A model generated the notes under the pieces. It had not been told where the DNA came from, searched no databases, and was given only the letters and a program-made list of their open reading frames with translations. Source: Ferrimonas kyonanensis DSM 18153 (GTDB lineage: Bacteria > Pseudomonadota > Gammaproteobacteria > Enterobacterales > Shewanellaceae). From it: a stretch of 64,000 nt of DNA. The DNA lies in contig NZ_AUDJ01000024.1 in assembly GCF_000425405.1 (NCBI RefSeq), forward strand, positions 59,818-123,817. Reading direction: 5' to 3'. The position numbers and the translations under genes were made by a program. Shown here one piece after another: positions 10,293 through 19,172 of the stretch. How positions within the stretch are numbered: position 1 is the first letter of the stretch; every line of letters begins with the position of its first letter.

Positions 10293-11057
10293 TTGGAGAT
10301 AGCACAGCAAAATGAGGTCACCCGCCTGGCGGTGCGGGCGGCTCAGTTAATGCTGGCCTGGGGGGCGGAGAGTGAGCTGGTGGAAGACATCGGCCAGCGA
10401 CTGGGGATTGCCCTGGGGGCGGAGAGCGTGGAGCTGTCCATCTCCTCCAATTCGCTGGTGATGACCACCCTGTTTCGTCAGCGTTGTGTCACCACCACCC
10501 GGCGGCTGCGGGATCATGGCCTCAACATGGCCATGGTGTGCGAGGTGCAGCGCATCTGCGTCATGGCCGAGAAGGGACTGCTGGACATCGAGCAGGTGGG
10601 CAGCAAGCTGCGTAACCTGACTCCCTGGAGCTGGAACCCCTGGTTGGTGGTGGCCATCATCGGCCCCTCCTGCGGCAGTTTTGCCCATCTGTTTGGTGCC
10701 GACGATACCGCGGTGCTGTTGACCGTGCTGGCCTCTTGCATCGGCATGGTGGTGCGCCAGCAACTGGCCAAACGCCATTTCAACCTGTTGATCAACTGGG
10801 CGTCGACCGCCTTTGTTACCACCCTGGTGGCCAGGCTGGCGGCCATGGTGTGGCCAACCCCGGACGCCGAAGTGGCGATGGCGGCGGCGGTGTTGATGCT
10901 GGTGCCCGGCTTTCCGCTGCTCAATGCCATCAGTGACATGGTCAAGGGCCATTACAACGTCGGCCTGGCGCGCTGGGGCCAGGCGACGTTGATGACCGCC
11001 TCGGCGGCCATCGGCATTACCCTGGCGATGCAACTCACCGGGATGGGCTGGCTATGA
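10293..11057 (+). CDS. yjjP: YjjP, large subunit of a ThrE-type exporter
   Basis: A 254-residue inner-membrane protein of the ThrE/YjjP family, which in E. coli forms a dicarboxylate (succinate) exporter with YjjB. A soluble N-terminal part (about residues 1-115) is followed by about five hydrophobic helices. The start chosen is TTG at 10293, which has GGGGAG eight bases upstream; the longer frame would begin inside the obgE terminator. The stop overlaps the yjjB start by four bases, indicating translational coupling. The substrate in this organism is an inference from the family. Confidence 0.85.
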   Translation: MEIAQQNEVTRLAVRAAQLMLAWGAESELVEDIGQRLGIALGAESVELSISSNSLVMTTLFRQRCVTTTRRLRDHGLNMAMVCEVQRICVMAEKGLLDIEQVGSKLRNLTPWSWNPWLVVAIIGPSCGSFAHLFGADDTAVLLTVLASCIGMVVRQQLAKRHFNLLINWASTAFVTTLVARLAAMVWPTPDAEVAMAAAVLMLVPGFPLLNAISDMVKGHYNVGLARWGQATLMTASAAIGITLAMQLTGMGWL

Positions 11058-11515
11058 ATCTGATCCAGTTACTGATTAACGGTGCCTACGCCGCCGTTCC
11101 CGCCGTAGGCTTTGCCATGGTGTTTAATGTCCCCGGTCGTTTCCTGTGGCGCTGCGCCCTGGCCGGTGCGGTCGGCCATATGTTGCGGGCGGTGTGCATG
11201 CACTGGGGGGCGCCCATTGAGTGGGCCACGTTTGCGGCGGCCGTTGCGGTCGGCGGCCTGTCTACCTTATGGTCGCGACAGACATTGGCGCCGATGCAGC
11301 TGTTCGGCGTGGCGGCGATCATTCCGATGATTCCCGGCACCTTTGCCTTTAACACCGTCATCGGCCTGGTGGAGATGAGTGCCATCGGCGTGACCGATGC
11401 GACTCTGATGCCGGTGGTGTACAACGCCTTGAAAACCATCTTTATACTGGGGGCGCTGAGCGTTGGCCTGGCGATGCCGAGCCTGTTGCTGTTTCGCACC
11501 AAATCAATCATTTAG
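11054..11515 (+). CDS. yjjB: YjjB, small subunit of a ThrE-type exporter
   Basis: A 153-residue hydrophobic protein with about four to five membrane segments and the motif IPMIPGTFAFN typical of the ThrE_2 family. It overlaps yjjP by ATGA, and the two halves together correspond to a full-length ThrE transporter. folA follows after six bases. Confidence 0.85.
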   Translation: MNLIQLLINGAYAAVPAVGFAMVFNVPGRFLWRCALAGAVGHMLRAVCMHWGAPIEWATFAAAVAVGGLSTLWSRQTLAPMQLFGVAAIIPMIPGTFAFNTVIGLVEMSAIGVTDATLMPVVYNALKTIFILGALSVGLAMPSLLLFRTKSII

Positions 11516-11521
11516 GGACTC

Positions 11522-12022
11522 ATGATGCGTATCTCAATGATCGCCTGTATGGCGGCCGATCGGGTGATCGGCAAGGACAACCAGATGCCCTGGCACCTGC
11601 CGGCGGATCTGAAGCATTTCAAAGCGGTGACCATGGGTAAGCCGGTAGTGATGGGACGGCGCACCTATGAGTCCATTGGCCGGCCATTGCCCGGCCGCCA
11701 CAACGTGGTGATCAGTCGTCGCCCGGACTATCGACCCGAGGGCGTCAGCGTGGTGACCAGCATCGAGGCGGCGCTGGCCCTGCTTGAGTCTGAGGAGGAG
11801 CTGATGATCATCGGCGGCGGCCAGCTGTATTCGAGCCTGATGGCGCGGGCGGATCGCTTGTACCTGACTCTGGCGCAGATGCAGGTAGAGGGCGACACTC
11901 GTTTTCCCGATTATAATTCAGAGGCCTGGCGGGAGGTTGAGCGACAGATCCACCCCGCCGATGAGCGCAATTGCTGTGATCTGCATTTCGTTACCTTAGA
12001 GCGAATTGTGAGCGACGTTTAA
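11522..12022 (+). CDS. folA: Dihydrofolate reductase
   Basis: Reduces dihydrofolate to tetrahydrofolate with NADPH. The 166-residue protein has the expected motifs: AADRVIGKDNQMPWHLPADL with the active-site acidic residue, GRRTYESIGRPLPGR and IGGGQLY for nucleotide binding. Two adjacent ATG codons (11522 and 11525) could serve as start. It lies six bases after yjjB and so may be transcribed with it. Confidence 0.97.
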   Translation: MMRISMIACMAADRVIGKDNQMPWHLPADLKHFKAVTMGKPVVMGRRTYESIGRPLPGRHNVVISRRPDYRPEGVSVVTSIEAALALLESEEELMIIGGGQLYSSLMARADRLYLTLAQMQVEGDTRFPDYNSEAWREVERQIHPADERNCCDLHFVTLERIVSDV

Positions 12023-12059
12023 TCCATCGATTTTTGTTATGACATCTCCCTTGTTCAAT

Positions 12060-12087
12060 TTGAATCGTTCAGGTCTTACGGTATCCT
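12060..12087 (+). promoter_or_regulatory. Probable sigma-70 promoter of the DUF3718 gene
   Basis: TTGAAT, a 16-bp spacer and TATCCT lie 57 bases upstream of the start codon at 12145. Confidence 0.45.
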
Positions 12088-12144
12088 GTCGCTGTTAGCT
12101 AAAGGTAACCGGATATAACGATAAGTAACAAGGAGTGGCAAAAA

Positions 12145-12534
12145 ATGAAAACAAGATTGAGTCTGGTGGCAACAGGTGCCCTGGCGTTGAGCCTGGCATG
12201 GGTAGCCCCGGTTCAAGCTAACGACCAGCTGATTGCCAATATTTGTCAGTACGTTCAAGCCGACAATAAAAGCCGTTTGCGCAAGAAACTGAAAGAGTCC
12301 CGCATCAAGGTGCGCACCATCTACGACGGCATTAAGTGCAATGGCGAAAGCATGATTCGCAGTGCCATGACCAACAATGCCGATGGCGTAGGGGTGTTTC
12401 TGGTGAAGAAACTGTCGGCGGCCCAATTGAAGGCCAAAGAGCAGGATGGCCAGAGCGTGTTGGAGTGGGCCAGTGCCCACGGCCATGGTGACAGCACCAT
12501 CGTCAGCGCCATCAACGATCGCATCGGCGGCTGA
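12145..12534 (+). CDS. Secreted DUF3718-family protein
   Basis: A 129-residue protein with a clear signal peptide (hydrophobic core ALALSLAWVAP, cleavage near VQA). The mature part is about 105 residues with two cysteines (ICQYV and IKCNG) that could form a disulphide. It resembles the DUF3718 family of small periplasmic proteins found in Shewanella and relatives, whose function is unknown. It has its own promoter and terminator and is therefore probably monocistronic. Confidence 0.7.
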   Translation: MKTRLSLVATGALALSLAWVAPVQANDQLIANICQYVQADNKSRLRKKLKESRIKVRTIYDGIKCNGESMIRSAMTNNADGVGVFLVKKLSAAQLKAKEQDGQSVLEWASAHGHGDSTIVSAINDRIGG

Positions 12535-12554
12535 TCCTTTCCCTCTGTACTTTG

Positions 12555-12582
12555 AAAGGGCGACTTCGGTCGCTCTTTTTTG
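12555..12582 (+). terminator. Terminator of the DUF3718 gene
   Basis: A GCGAC-TTCG-GTCGC stem-loop is followed by TCTTTTTT. Confidence 0.8.
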
Positions 12583-12599
12583 ATCCGGAACCGCGAACA

Positions 12600-12623
12600 A
12601 AAAAGGCGGCCAGTGGCCGCCTG
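12600..12623 (-). terminator. Terminator of the chemoreceptor gene (minus strand)
   Basis: On the minus strand AGGCGGCC, an ACT-type loop and GGCCGCCT are followed by a T run, 20 bases beyond the chemoreceptor stop. Confidence 0.85.
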
Positions 12624-12642
12624 ATTGTGTGTTGAGCGTGGA

Positions 12643-14667
12643 TCAGGACACCTTGAACTCCCGTACCTGCTGCTGCAACTCTTCCGCCAACTGGGCCACC
12701 TGCTGGCTTGAGGAGGCGGTTTGTACCGCCCCGGACGAGGTCTGTTCGGAGATGGTGGCGATCTGTTCCAGTTTCTCGGAGATGGTTTGCGACACCGTGT
12801 TCTGCTCACTGGCCGCCTGGGAGATCTGATTGCCGGCGTTGACCACTCGACCCATGGAGTCGCTGATGGCTTCCAGGGCGGCGTTGGCCTCTTCGGTGGT
12901 GGTCACACTGCGCTGAGCCTGCTCCTGGCTCTGTTGCATCACTCGCTCCGCTTCCTTGGCGCCAGCCTGAACCACCTCGATCATCTGTTGAATCTCGGTG
13001 GTGGACTCCTGAGTCCGTGAAGCCAGCGAGCGCACCTCGTCGGCCACCACGGCAAAGCCACGGCCCTGTTCGCCGGCCCGGGCTGCCTCGATGGCGGCAT
13101 TCAATGCCAGCAGGTTAGTCTGCTCGGCGATGCCGCGAATCACGTCCAGGATGCTGCCGATGGCGGCGGTGTCGCTGTTGAGTTTGTTGATGACGCCGGC
13201 GGCCTGCTCTACCTCATTGGCCAGGGTCTGAATCAGCTGGCCGTTGGTTTCCGACAGTGTCCGGGCCTGACGGGTTTCGTCGTCGGCTTGCTGGGTTTCA
13301 CCCAGGGCGTCGTTGGCGTTGGTGGCCACCTGATTGGCGGAGCTGGACAGTTCATTGGTGGCACTGGCCACCTGATCGATCTGACTGGATTGCTCCTGAA
13401 TGCCCGAGGTGGTCTGGGCGGTTACTGCGGAGGTTTCCTCGGCGGCGGCGGCCAGTTGGTCGGCCCGCTCCAGAATCGAGCGAATCAGTTCTCTGAGGCT
13501 GTCGGACAGGGCATTGATGTTGCGGGCCAGGCGGCCAAACTCATCCTGGCTGTCGATCTCGATCCGCTTGGTCAGGTCGCCACCGGCCAATACCGCCAAC
13601 GCCTCGTTGACGTGGGCCAGAGGCCGGGTGATGGAGCGGACGGTAACCACGCTGATGAAGGTGGCGACCACGATGGACAGCAGCATCACCGCCAGGGTCT
13701 CGGTGCGGGTAGATTGCAGCGAATCGATGGCCAAGTCACCGGTTTCGGTGTTGATGGTCGCCAGCCGCTGTTGCAGGTCCTGGCTGATGGCCATCAGTGC
13801 CTGATAGTGACGCTGGCTGCTGGCCAGTTGGGCATCGATGGACTGAATCAGGCGCAGGTTTTCCGCCTGCAGCTGGATCAGGCTTTGTTCGGAGGTGAGC
13901 TGGTCGGTCATCAGCGTCAGGTAGTCGGTCAGTTCGGTCACCAGTTCCTGCTGACCGACCTCGGCGGCGTCTTTCTTGAGGGATTCGATGCGGTAGTCGA
14001 CACTGCGCAGCAGGAATTCGGTTTCTTGCCTCAGGGTGTCGAGATCGGCACTGGTGCTGATCTTGTCCATCTCCAGGGCGATGGACACCATGCTGGCCAC
14101 GGCGGTATCCAGGTTGTTGGCTTCGCCGGCCATCTGCTGTTCGATGCGATTGTCAGAGGCTTCCAGATCCATGATGTCCAGCAGAATCGAGCTGGCATCA
14201 TCGCCGGCGGTTTCCATCTCTTCCACCAGTTCGGCCAGGTTGGCCCGTTGGGTGACCAGGCTGCGCTTGTCGGTCAGCATCTGCTGCCAGCTGCGCTGGA
14301 ACTGCTGGTACTGCTGCTCACTGTCGCCGGTGTTGAGGGCGAAGCTTTGGCGACTGCTCAGCAGAGTCACCAGCTCCTGGTAACGGCGCTGAAACTCGGA
14401 GTCCAGGGTGTTGAGGCCAGATTCTGCCTGAGTCAGGCGGCTGGTGTCGGTGGTGTTGTAGGCCGACTGGATGTCGATGTACTGGTTATTGAGGTTCTGA
14501 GTAATTTCGTTGACCTTATCCTTGGCCGGTACCGAGAAGCTCTGGAACACACGGGTGTGTTCTTCGACGTTGTTGATGCTGGCCAGAGACAGGCCGCCCA
14601 GTATCAGCAACAGCAGGGTGACGAACGTGAAGCCGCCAATAACGCGCAGCGAGACCGTTAGTTTCAT
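12643..14667 (-). CDS. Methyl-accepting chemotaxis protein with a large helical sensor domain
   Basis: A 674-residue receptor. Membrane helix 1 is near residues 8-30, and an all-helical periplasmic domain of about 290 residues follows, resembling helical bimodular sensor domains. Membrane helix 2 is near residues 326-348, then a HAMP domain ([27 protein letters not shown]). The cytoplasmic signalling domain has the conserved hairpin tip [20 protein letters not shown], which binds CheA and CheW. The C terminus lacks a CheR-docking pentapeptide. No chemotaxis operon is nearby, so it is a stand-alone receptor. The ligand is unknown. Confidence 0.93.
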   Translation of the reverse strand: MKLTVSLRVIGGFTFVTLLLLILGGLSLASINNVEEHTRVFQSFSVPAKDKVNEITQNLNNQYIDIQSAYNTTDTSRLTQAESGLNTLDSEFQRRYQELVTLLSSRQSFALNTGDSEQQYQQFQRSWQQMLTDKRSLVTQRANLAELVEEMETAGDDASSILLDIMDLEASDNRIEQQMAGEANNLDTAVASMVSIALEMDKISTSADLDTLRQETEFLLRSVDYRIESLKKDAAEVGQQELVTELTDYLTLMTDQLTSEQSLIQLQAENLRLIQSIDAQLASSQRHYQALMAISQDLQQRLATINTETGDLAIDSLQSTRTETLAVMLLSIVVATFISVVTVRSITRPLAHVNEALAVLAGGDLTKRIEIDSQDEFGRLARNINALSDSLRELIRSILERADQLAAAAEETSAVTAQTTSGIQEQSSQIDQVASATNELSSSANQVATNANDALGETQQADDETRQARTLSETNGQLIQTLANEVEQAAGVINKLNSDTAAIGSILDVIRGIAEQTNLLALNAAIEAARAGEQGRGFAVVADEVRSLASRTQESTTEIQQMIEVVQAGAKEAERVMQQSQEQAQRSVTTTEEANAALEAISDSMGRVVNAGNQISQAASEQNTVSQTISEKLEQIATISEQTSSGAVQTASSSQQVAQLAEELQQQVREFKVS

Positions 14668-14810
14668 TGTTAGTATTGTCCTTAGCTTAATTTTCCCCCA
14701 TTCGAAATCATGGTATCAAGCTGAAGGCGGGTTTGCAGTAAATAGTTACGGTTCTGAGGTCGGGAAAACCGAACCGATATTCGATTGACCTTTGACCAAA
14801 TTTTGACGAT

Positions 14811-15632
14811 TTAACCCCAGCTGCGATGGGCGTGTTCGATGTAACGGGTGTCGTTTTCCAGGCACCAGAATGTCAGCCAGTGGCCCCAACAGGCGCCGGT
14901 ATCCAGGCTGATGGCGTTGGCATGGCGGGTGCGTCCCATCAGGGCGGCCCAGTGGCCGAACACGATGCGATAGCGATCCAGCAGCGGGTGGGGGTGGCTG
15001 AACCAGGGCAGCAGCTCGCCTTCACCGTCGGGGCCGCTGGCCTTGCTGTAGAAATCCAGTCGGCCATCGGGGTGGAGCAGCCGCATCCGGGTCAGGCAGT
15101 TGATGGTGTAGGTCAGGCGCTGATAGTCATCGCCGTTGGGATCCCAGTGGTCCGGCTTATCGCCGTACATCTGGGCGATGAAGTCCAGGTAGTTGTCCGA
15201 CTGCAGGGTACGGCTGACCTCGGCGGACTGGTGCAGCACGGTGTCCAGATCCCACTGAGGCGGCACCCCGGCGTGGGTCATCAACAGTCGGTGCTCCGGC
15301 AGGTGGCAGTGCAGCGGTTGCTGGCGCAGCCATTGAATCAACTGGTCGCACTCGGCGGAGTCCAGCAACTCCTGTTGGCGATCCTTGGGTTTGGGTCGTT
15401 TGAGGCCGGCGTGGACCGCAAACAGGTGCAGATCGTGGTTGCCCAGCACGGTGCGACCGGCATCGCCGAGTTGGCGAAACAACTGCAGCACCTGCAGCGA
15501 CCCCGGCCCGCGGGCCACCAGGTCACCGGTAGACCAGAGCACGTCGTGGTCCGGGTCAAAGCTGACCTTGTCCATTAGCCGACGCAACTCGTCGTAGCAA
15601 CCCTGAATGTCACCGACAAAGTAGTTGGCCAT
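14811..15632 (-). CDS. apaH: Symmetrical diadenosine tetraphosphatase ApaH
   Basis: Hydrolyses Ap4A and related dinucleotides to ADP, and also removes Np4 caps from RNA in E. coli. The metallophosphatase motifs are all present: GDIQGC at the N terminus, GDLVARGP and GNHD. The length of 273 residues is normal. It is the last gene of lptD-surA-pdxA-rsmA-apaG-apaH, two bases after apaG, an order conserved in gammaproteobacteria. Confidence 0.97.
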   Translation of the reverse strand: MANYFVGDIQGCYDELRRLMDKVSFDPDHDVLWSTGDLVARGPGSLQVLQLFRQLGDAGRTVLGNHDLHLFAVHAGLKRPKPKDRQQELLDSAECDQLIQWLRQQPLHCHLPEHRLLMTHAGVPPQWDLDTVLHQSAEVSRTLQSDNYLDFIAQMYGDKPDHWDPNGDDYQRLTYTINCLTRMRLLHPDGRLDFYSKASGPDGEGELLPWFSHPHPLLDRYRIVFGHWAALMGRTRHANAISLDTGACWGHWLTFWCLENDTRYIEHAHRSWG

Positions 15633-15634
15633 GC

Positions 15635-16015
15635 TTAATGCAGACTCCGGGGTTTACGCAGTGGAAAGCGGTCGATGGGGCTCTGCAGCACTTCGCCGTT
15701 ATCACTGAGCAGGGTGTAGAAGCCGGTCATGCTGCCTACCGGTGTCGCCAGGGCCACCGAACTGCTGTACTCAAAGCGCTCCCCCGGCGCCAGGGTCGGT
15801 GTCTGTCCCACCACCCCTTCGCCGCTGACCTTATTCAGACTGCCGTTGCCGTCGGTGATCTGCCAATGGCGGTGGGTCAGGGTCAGCGCCTGTTCGTGGC
15901 GATTTTCCAGGGTCACTGTGTATTGAAACAGGTAGTGCTGCTGGTCCGGATCGGATTGAGATTCAATGTACTGACACTGAACCTCAACCTTGAGGGGGGC
16001 GAGTCGGCTGGGCAT
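15635..16015 (-). CDS. apaG: ApaG (CorD-like) protein
   Basis: A 126-residue beta-sandwich protein of the ApaG family. The start at 16015 (MPSRLAPLKVEVQCQYIESQ) gives the usual length, and the longer frame would run into rsmA. Family features are YTVTLENR, the glycine-rich loop GEGVVGQTPTLAPGE and MTGFY near the C terminus. It lies between rsmA and apaH. Its biochemical role is not settled. Confidence 0.95.
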   Translation of the reverse strand: MPSRLAPLKVEVQCQYIESQSDPDQQHYLFQYTVTLENRHEQALTLTHRHWQITDGNGSLNKVSGEGVVGQTPTLAPGERFEYSSSVALATPVGSMTGFYTLLSDNGEVLQSPIDRFPLRKPRSLH

Positions 16016-16019
16016 CAGC

Positions 16020-16820
16020 TTATTTGCGGCACAGGTAGTTGGCGATGGCCACGAATCCGGAAACCGGCAACTGTTCAGGCCGCAGGGTCGGGTCGATGCC
16101 AATGGCGGCAAAGGCGTCGTCGTCCAGCTGGCCCTTGAAGCTGTTTCTCAAGGTCTTGCGGCGTTGGTTGAAGGCGGTCAGGCACACCTTGCTGAGCACC
16201 TCGACCTTGTCCACCGGGTAGGGCTTGACGGTGTGTGGTACCAGGCGCACCACGGCGGAATCCACCTTCGGCGGCGGGGTAAAGGCGCCAGGGCCCACTT
16301 CCAGTACCGGGACAGCCTTGCAGTAGTATTGGGCCATGACCGTCAGGCGGCCATAGTTCTTGTGACCCGGGCCGGCACACAGTCGCTGCACCACCTCTTT
16401 CTGCAACATGAAGTGCATGTTTTCCAGATGCTCGGCGTACTCGAACAGGTGGAACATCAGCGGCGTCGAGATGTTGTACGGCAGGTTGCCGAAGATCTTC
16501 ATCTTCTTGCCCGGTTCAATCAGGCTGGAGAAATCGAACTTCAGGGCATCGCCCTGGTTGATCTTCAGCTTCTTGCCCCAGCCGGGTTGCTCGGTCAGGC
16601 GGGCAGCCAGATCCCGGTCCAGTTCGACCACGTTCAGGCAGTCCACCTGTTCGGCGACCGGTTGGGTGAGGGCGCCCAGACCCGGACCAATCTCGACCAG
16701 AGTGTGGTCGTTGGTGGGGTGAATGGCAGCGACGATGCGGTCGATGACCGTCATGTCGTGGAGGAAGTTTTGGCCGAAGCGCTTACGGGCGCGGTGGCCC
16801 ATATGAACATTGTTGCTCAT
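16020..16820 (-). CDS. rsmA: 16S rRNA dimethyladenosine transferase RsmA (KsgA)
   Basis: Dimethylates A1518 and A1519 of 16S rRNA late in 30S assembly. The 266-residue protein begins with the family's [11 protein letters not shown] motif. The S-adenosylmethionine site is [11 protein letters not shown], and the catalytic NLPYNIS motif is present. The last four bases of pdxA overlap its start, so the two are translationally coupled. Confidence 0.98.
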   Translation of the reverse strand: MSNNVHMGHRARKRFGQNFLHDMTVIDRIVAAIHPTNDHTLVEIGPGLGALTQPVAEQVDCLNVVELDRDLAARLTEQPGWGKKLKINQGDALKFDFSSLIEPGKKMKIFGNLPYNISTPLMFHLFEYAEHLENMHFMLQKEVVQRLCAGPGHKNYGRLTVMAQYYCKAVPVLEVGPGAFTPPPKVDSAVVRLVPHTVKPYPVDKVEVLSKVCLTAFNQRRKTLRNSFKGQLDDDAFAAIGIDPTLRPEQLPVSGFVAIANYLCRK

Positions 16821-17803
16821 CGATTGTGGTTACTTGTCAGTTCAATTGCTTTATTCAGGGCGACGACGAAACTGCCGGAATCGGCCTGGCCAGTGCCAGC
16901 CAGATCCAGGGCGGTGCCGTGGTCGACGGAGGTGCGGATAAAGGGCAATCCCAAGGTAATGTTGAGGGATTTTCCAAATCCTTTGTATTTTAGCACTGGC
17001 AGGCCCTGATCGTGATACATCGACAGCACCACATCGCAGTTTTCCAGGTATTTGGGTTGGAACAGGGTGTCTGCGGGCAGGGGACCGATCAGGTTCATGC
17101 CTTCGGCTCGGAGTAGATTCAGAGTCGGTTCAATGACTTCGATCTCCTCTTTGCCCAGATGGCCGCCTTCGCCGGCATGGGGGTTGAGGCCACACACCAG
17201 GATGCGCGGATCCGCCAGGCCGAACTTGTCCTGCAGATCCCGGTGCAGAATCCGGGTGACCTGCTCCAGTCGCTGCGGGGTGATCGCCTTGGACACGTAC
17301 GCCAGCGGAATGTGGGTGGTCACCAGCGCCACCTGCAGGCCTTCGGTGGCCAGCACCATGACCACGTCCTGACAGTTGGCCTGCTGGGCAAAGTACTCGG
17401 TGTGACCGGAGAAGGGGATGCCCGCCTGGTTGATGATGCCTTTATGGACCGGGCCGGTGACCACGGCGGCGAAATCGCCGCTCATGTTCTTCTCGCTGGA
17501 AAACTTGAGGGTGTCCACCACGTAGCTGCTGTTCTTGTCGTTCAGCTCGCCACATTTAACCGGTGCATTGACTGAAAATGGCGCGATGGTCAGGGTGCCC
17601 GCCTGCTGTGGCTGGGCGGCCTTACCGGGCTGATAGGGCTGCAGCTTGATCGGCAGCCCCAGCATTTTTGCCCGCTCAATAATCAGGTCAGGGTCGGCGC
17701 AGACCACCAGTTCAACCGGCCAGTCCTGCTGAGCCAGTTGCACCACCAGGTCCGGGCCGATGCCGGCGGGTTCCCCCGGGGTTACCGCGATACGTACGGT
17801 CAT
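16817..17803 (-). CDS. pdxA: 4-hydroxythreonine-4-phosphate dehydrogenase PdxA
   Basis: NAD-dependent step of pyridoxal 5'-phosphate synthesis by the DXP-dependent route. The 328-residue protein contains [17 protein letters not shown] N-terminal sequence, the metal-binding HTEYFA region, [10 protein letters not shown] and [12 protein letters not shown]. It overlaps surA upstream and rsmA downstream by four bases each. Confidence 0.97.
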   Translation of the reverse strand: MTVRIAVTPGEPAGIGPDLVVQLAQQDWPVELVVCADPDLIIERAKMLGLPIKLQPYQPGKAAQPQQAGTLTIAPFSVNAPVKCGELNDKNSSYVVDTLKFSSEKNMSGDFAAVVTGPVHKGIINQAGIPFSGHTEYFAQQANCQDVVMVLATEGLQVALVTTHIPLAYVSKAITPQRLEQVTRILHRDLQDKFGLADPRILVCGLNPHAGEGGHLGKEEIEVIEPTLNLLRAEGMNLIGPLPADTLFQPKYLENCDVVLSMYHDQGLPVLKYKGFGKSLNITLGLPFIRTSVDHGTALDLAGTGQADSGSFVVALNKAIELTSNHNR

Positions 17804-19089
17804 TTAGTCTCCACAACTTCGATGTAGGCTTTGGCCCGCATCTCCTGAGACCAGGCGTTGGCCTGTTCATTGAATTTACGACGGAACAGCAACTGATAGG
17901 CGCGGTCGCTGTTCATCTTGGCGGTGGTATCGGTGGTGCGGCGCTCCAGCAGTTGCACCACGTGCCAGCCGTGGGTCGAGCGGAAGGGCTGGCTGTATTC
18001 GCCTTGCTTCAGCGACGCCAGAGTGTCTTTGAACGCCGGCACGTACATGCTGGGATCGGCCCAGCCCAGGTCACCGCCTTTGACGGCGCTGCCTGGATCT
18101 TCCGAGTACTGCTTGGCCAGATCGGCAAAGTCGGCGTCGCCATCGCGCACCTGCTTGAGGAAGTCATCCAGCATCTGCTTGGCCATGTCTTCGCTCAGGA
18201 TCGGTGACGGCTTCAGCAGGATGTGACGGGAGTGAACCTCGTCCACTTCCTGAATCTGCTGACCGCGGGTGTCCAGAATCTTGATGATGTGGAAACCGGC
18301 GCCGCTTTTTACCGGGCCGATGATGTCGCCGGCTTTGCGGCCGCGCACCAGCTCGGCAAACAGGGTTGGCATCTCGTTGACGTTCATCCAGCCCCAGTTA
18401 CCGCCTTCCAGGGCCTTAGGGCCGGAGGATGCGGAGATGGCGGTCTTGGCAAAATCGGCGTCATCGTTCAGCAGTGCCAGTACCTTATCGGCACGGGTAC
18501 GGGCTTCTTCCACCGCCTTGGGAGTGTCATTGGCGACACTGATCAGGATGTGGCCCATGTTGAATTCGGTGCTTTGCAGGCCCTGGTCTTCAATCATCTT
18601 CACCAGTGCGTCGATCTCCTGTGGAGACACCTGCACACGGCGCTGAACCTGTACCCGCTGCACCTGGCCGAGAATGATCTCGCGACGGATGTTTTCCCGG
18701 TACTGGGCGTAGTTGTCGCCGCCGGCTTCCACTTCCGCTTTCATCTGCTCCAGAGTCAGATCCTGATCCTTGGCCATGTTTTCCAGGGTCTGATCCAGCT
18801 GAATGTCGCTGATGACCATGCCCATGCGATCCGCCATCTGCATCTGCAGGCTCTCATTGATCAGGCGATCGATCACCTGAGTGCGTAAGGCGGTGTCGGA
18901 GGGAAGGGCTTGTCCGCTTTGCAGCGCCGAGCGTTTGATGTTCTCGACCCGTTCGTCGATCTCACTTTCCAGAATAATGCCGTCGTTAACCAATACGGCG
19001 ACGCGATCCAAGAGCTGTGGCTGTGCCAGCGCGGATCCTGCCATGGCGAACGCCGCCACGGCACTAATAATCAAATTGCGAACCTTCAT
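17800..19089 (-). CDS. surA: Periplasmic chaperone and peptidyl-prolyl isomerase SurA
   Basis: Escorts outer-membrane proteins, including LptD, across the periplasm. The 429-residue precursor has a signal peptide ending near ALAQ. A SurA N-domain with the [17 protein letters not shown] motif is followed by two parvulin domains, at about residues 175-275 and 285-385, and a C-terminal helix. It lies immediately downstream of lptD, the usual partner arrangement. Confidence 0.97.
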   Translation of the reverse strand: MKVRNLIISAVAAFAMAGSALAQPQLLDRVAVLVNDGIILESEIDERVENIKRSALQSGQALPSDTALRTQVIDRLINESLQMQMADRMGMVISDIQLDQTLENMAKDQDLTLEQMKAEVEAGGDNYAQYRENIRREIILGQVQRVQVQRRVQVSPQEIDALVKMIEDQGLQSTEFNMGHILISVANDTPKAVEEARTRADKVLALLNDDADFAKTAISASSGPKALEGGNWGWMNVNEMPTLFAELVRGRKAGDIIGPVKSGAGFHIIKILDTRGQQIQEVDEVHSRHILLKPSPILSEDMAKQMLDDFLKQVRDGDADFADLAKQYSEDPGSAVKGGDLGWADPSMYVPAFKDTLASLKQGEYSQPFRSTHGWHVVQLLERRTTDTTAKMNSDRAYQLLFRRKFNEQANAWSQEMRAKAYIEVVETK

Positions 19090-19172
19090 CCTTCATCCAT
19101 TTTTTTCGGTGCAGTTATCGCTTAGAGCCTCGACTTCAGCGACGGTTCCTGCACTGTAACACATTTGTTTTG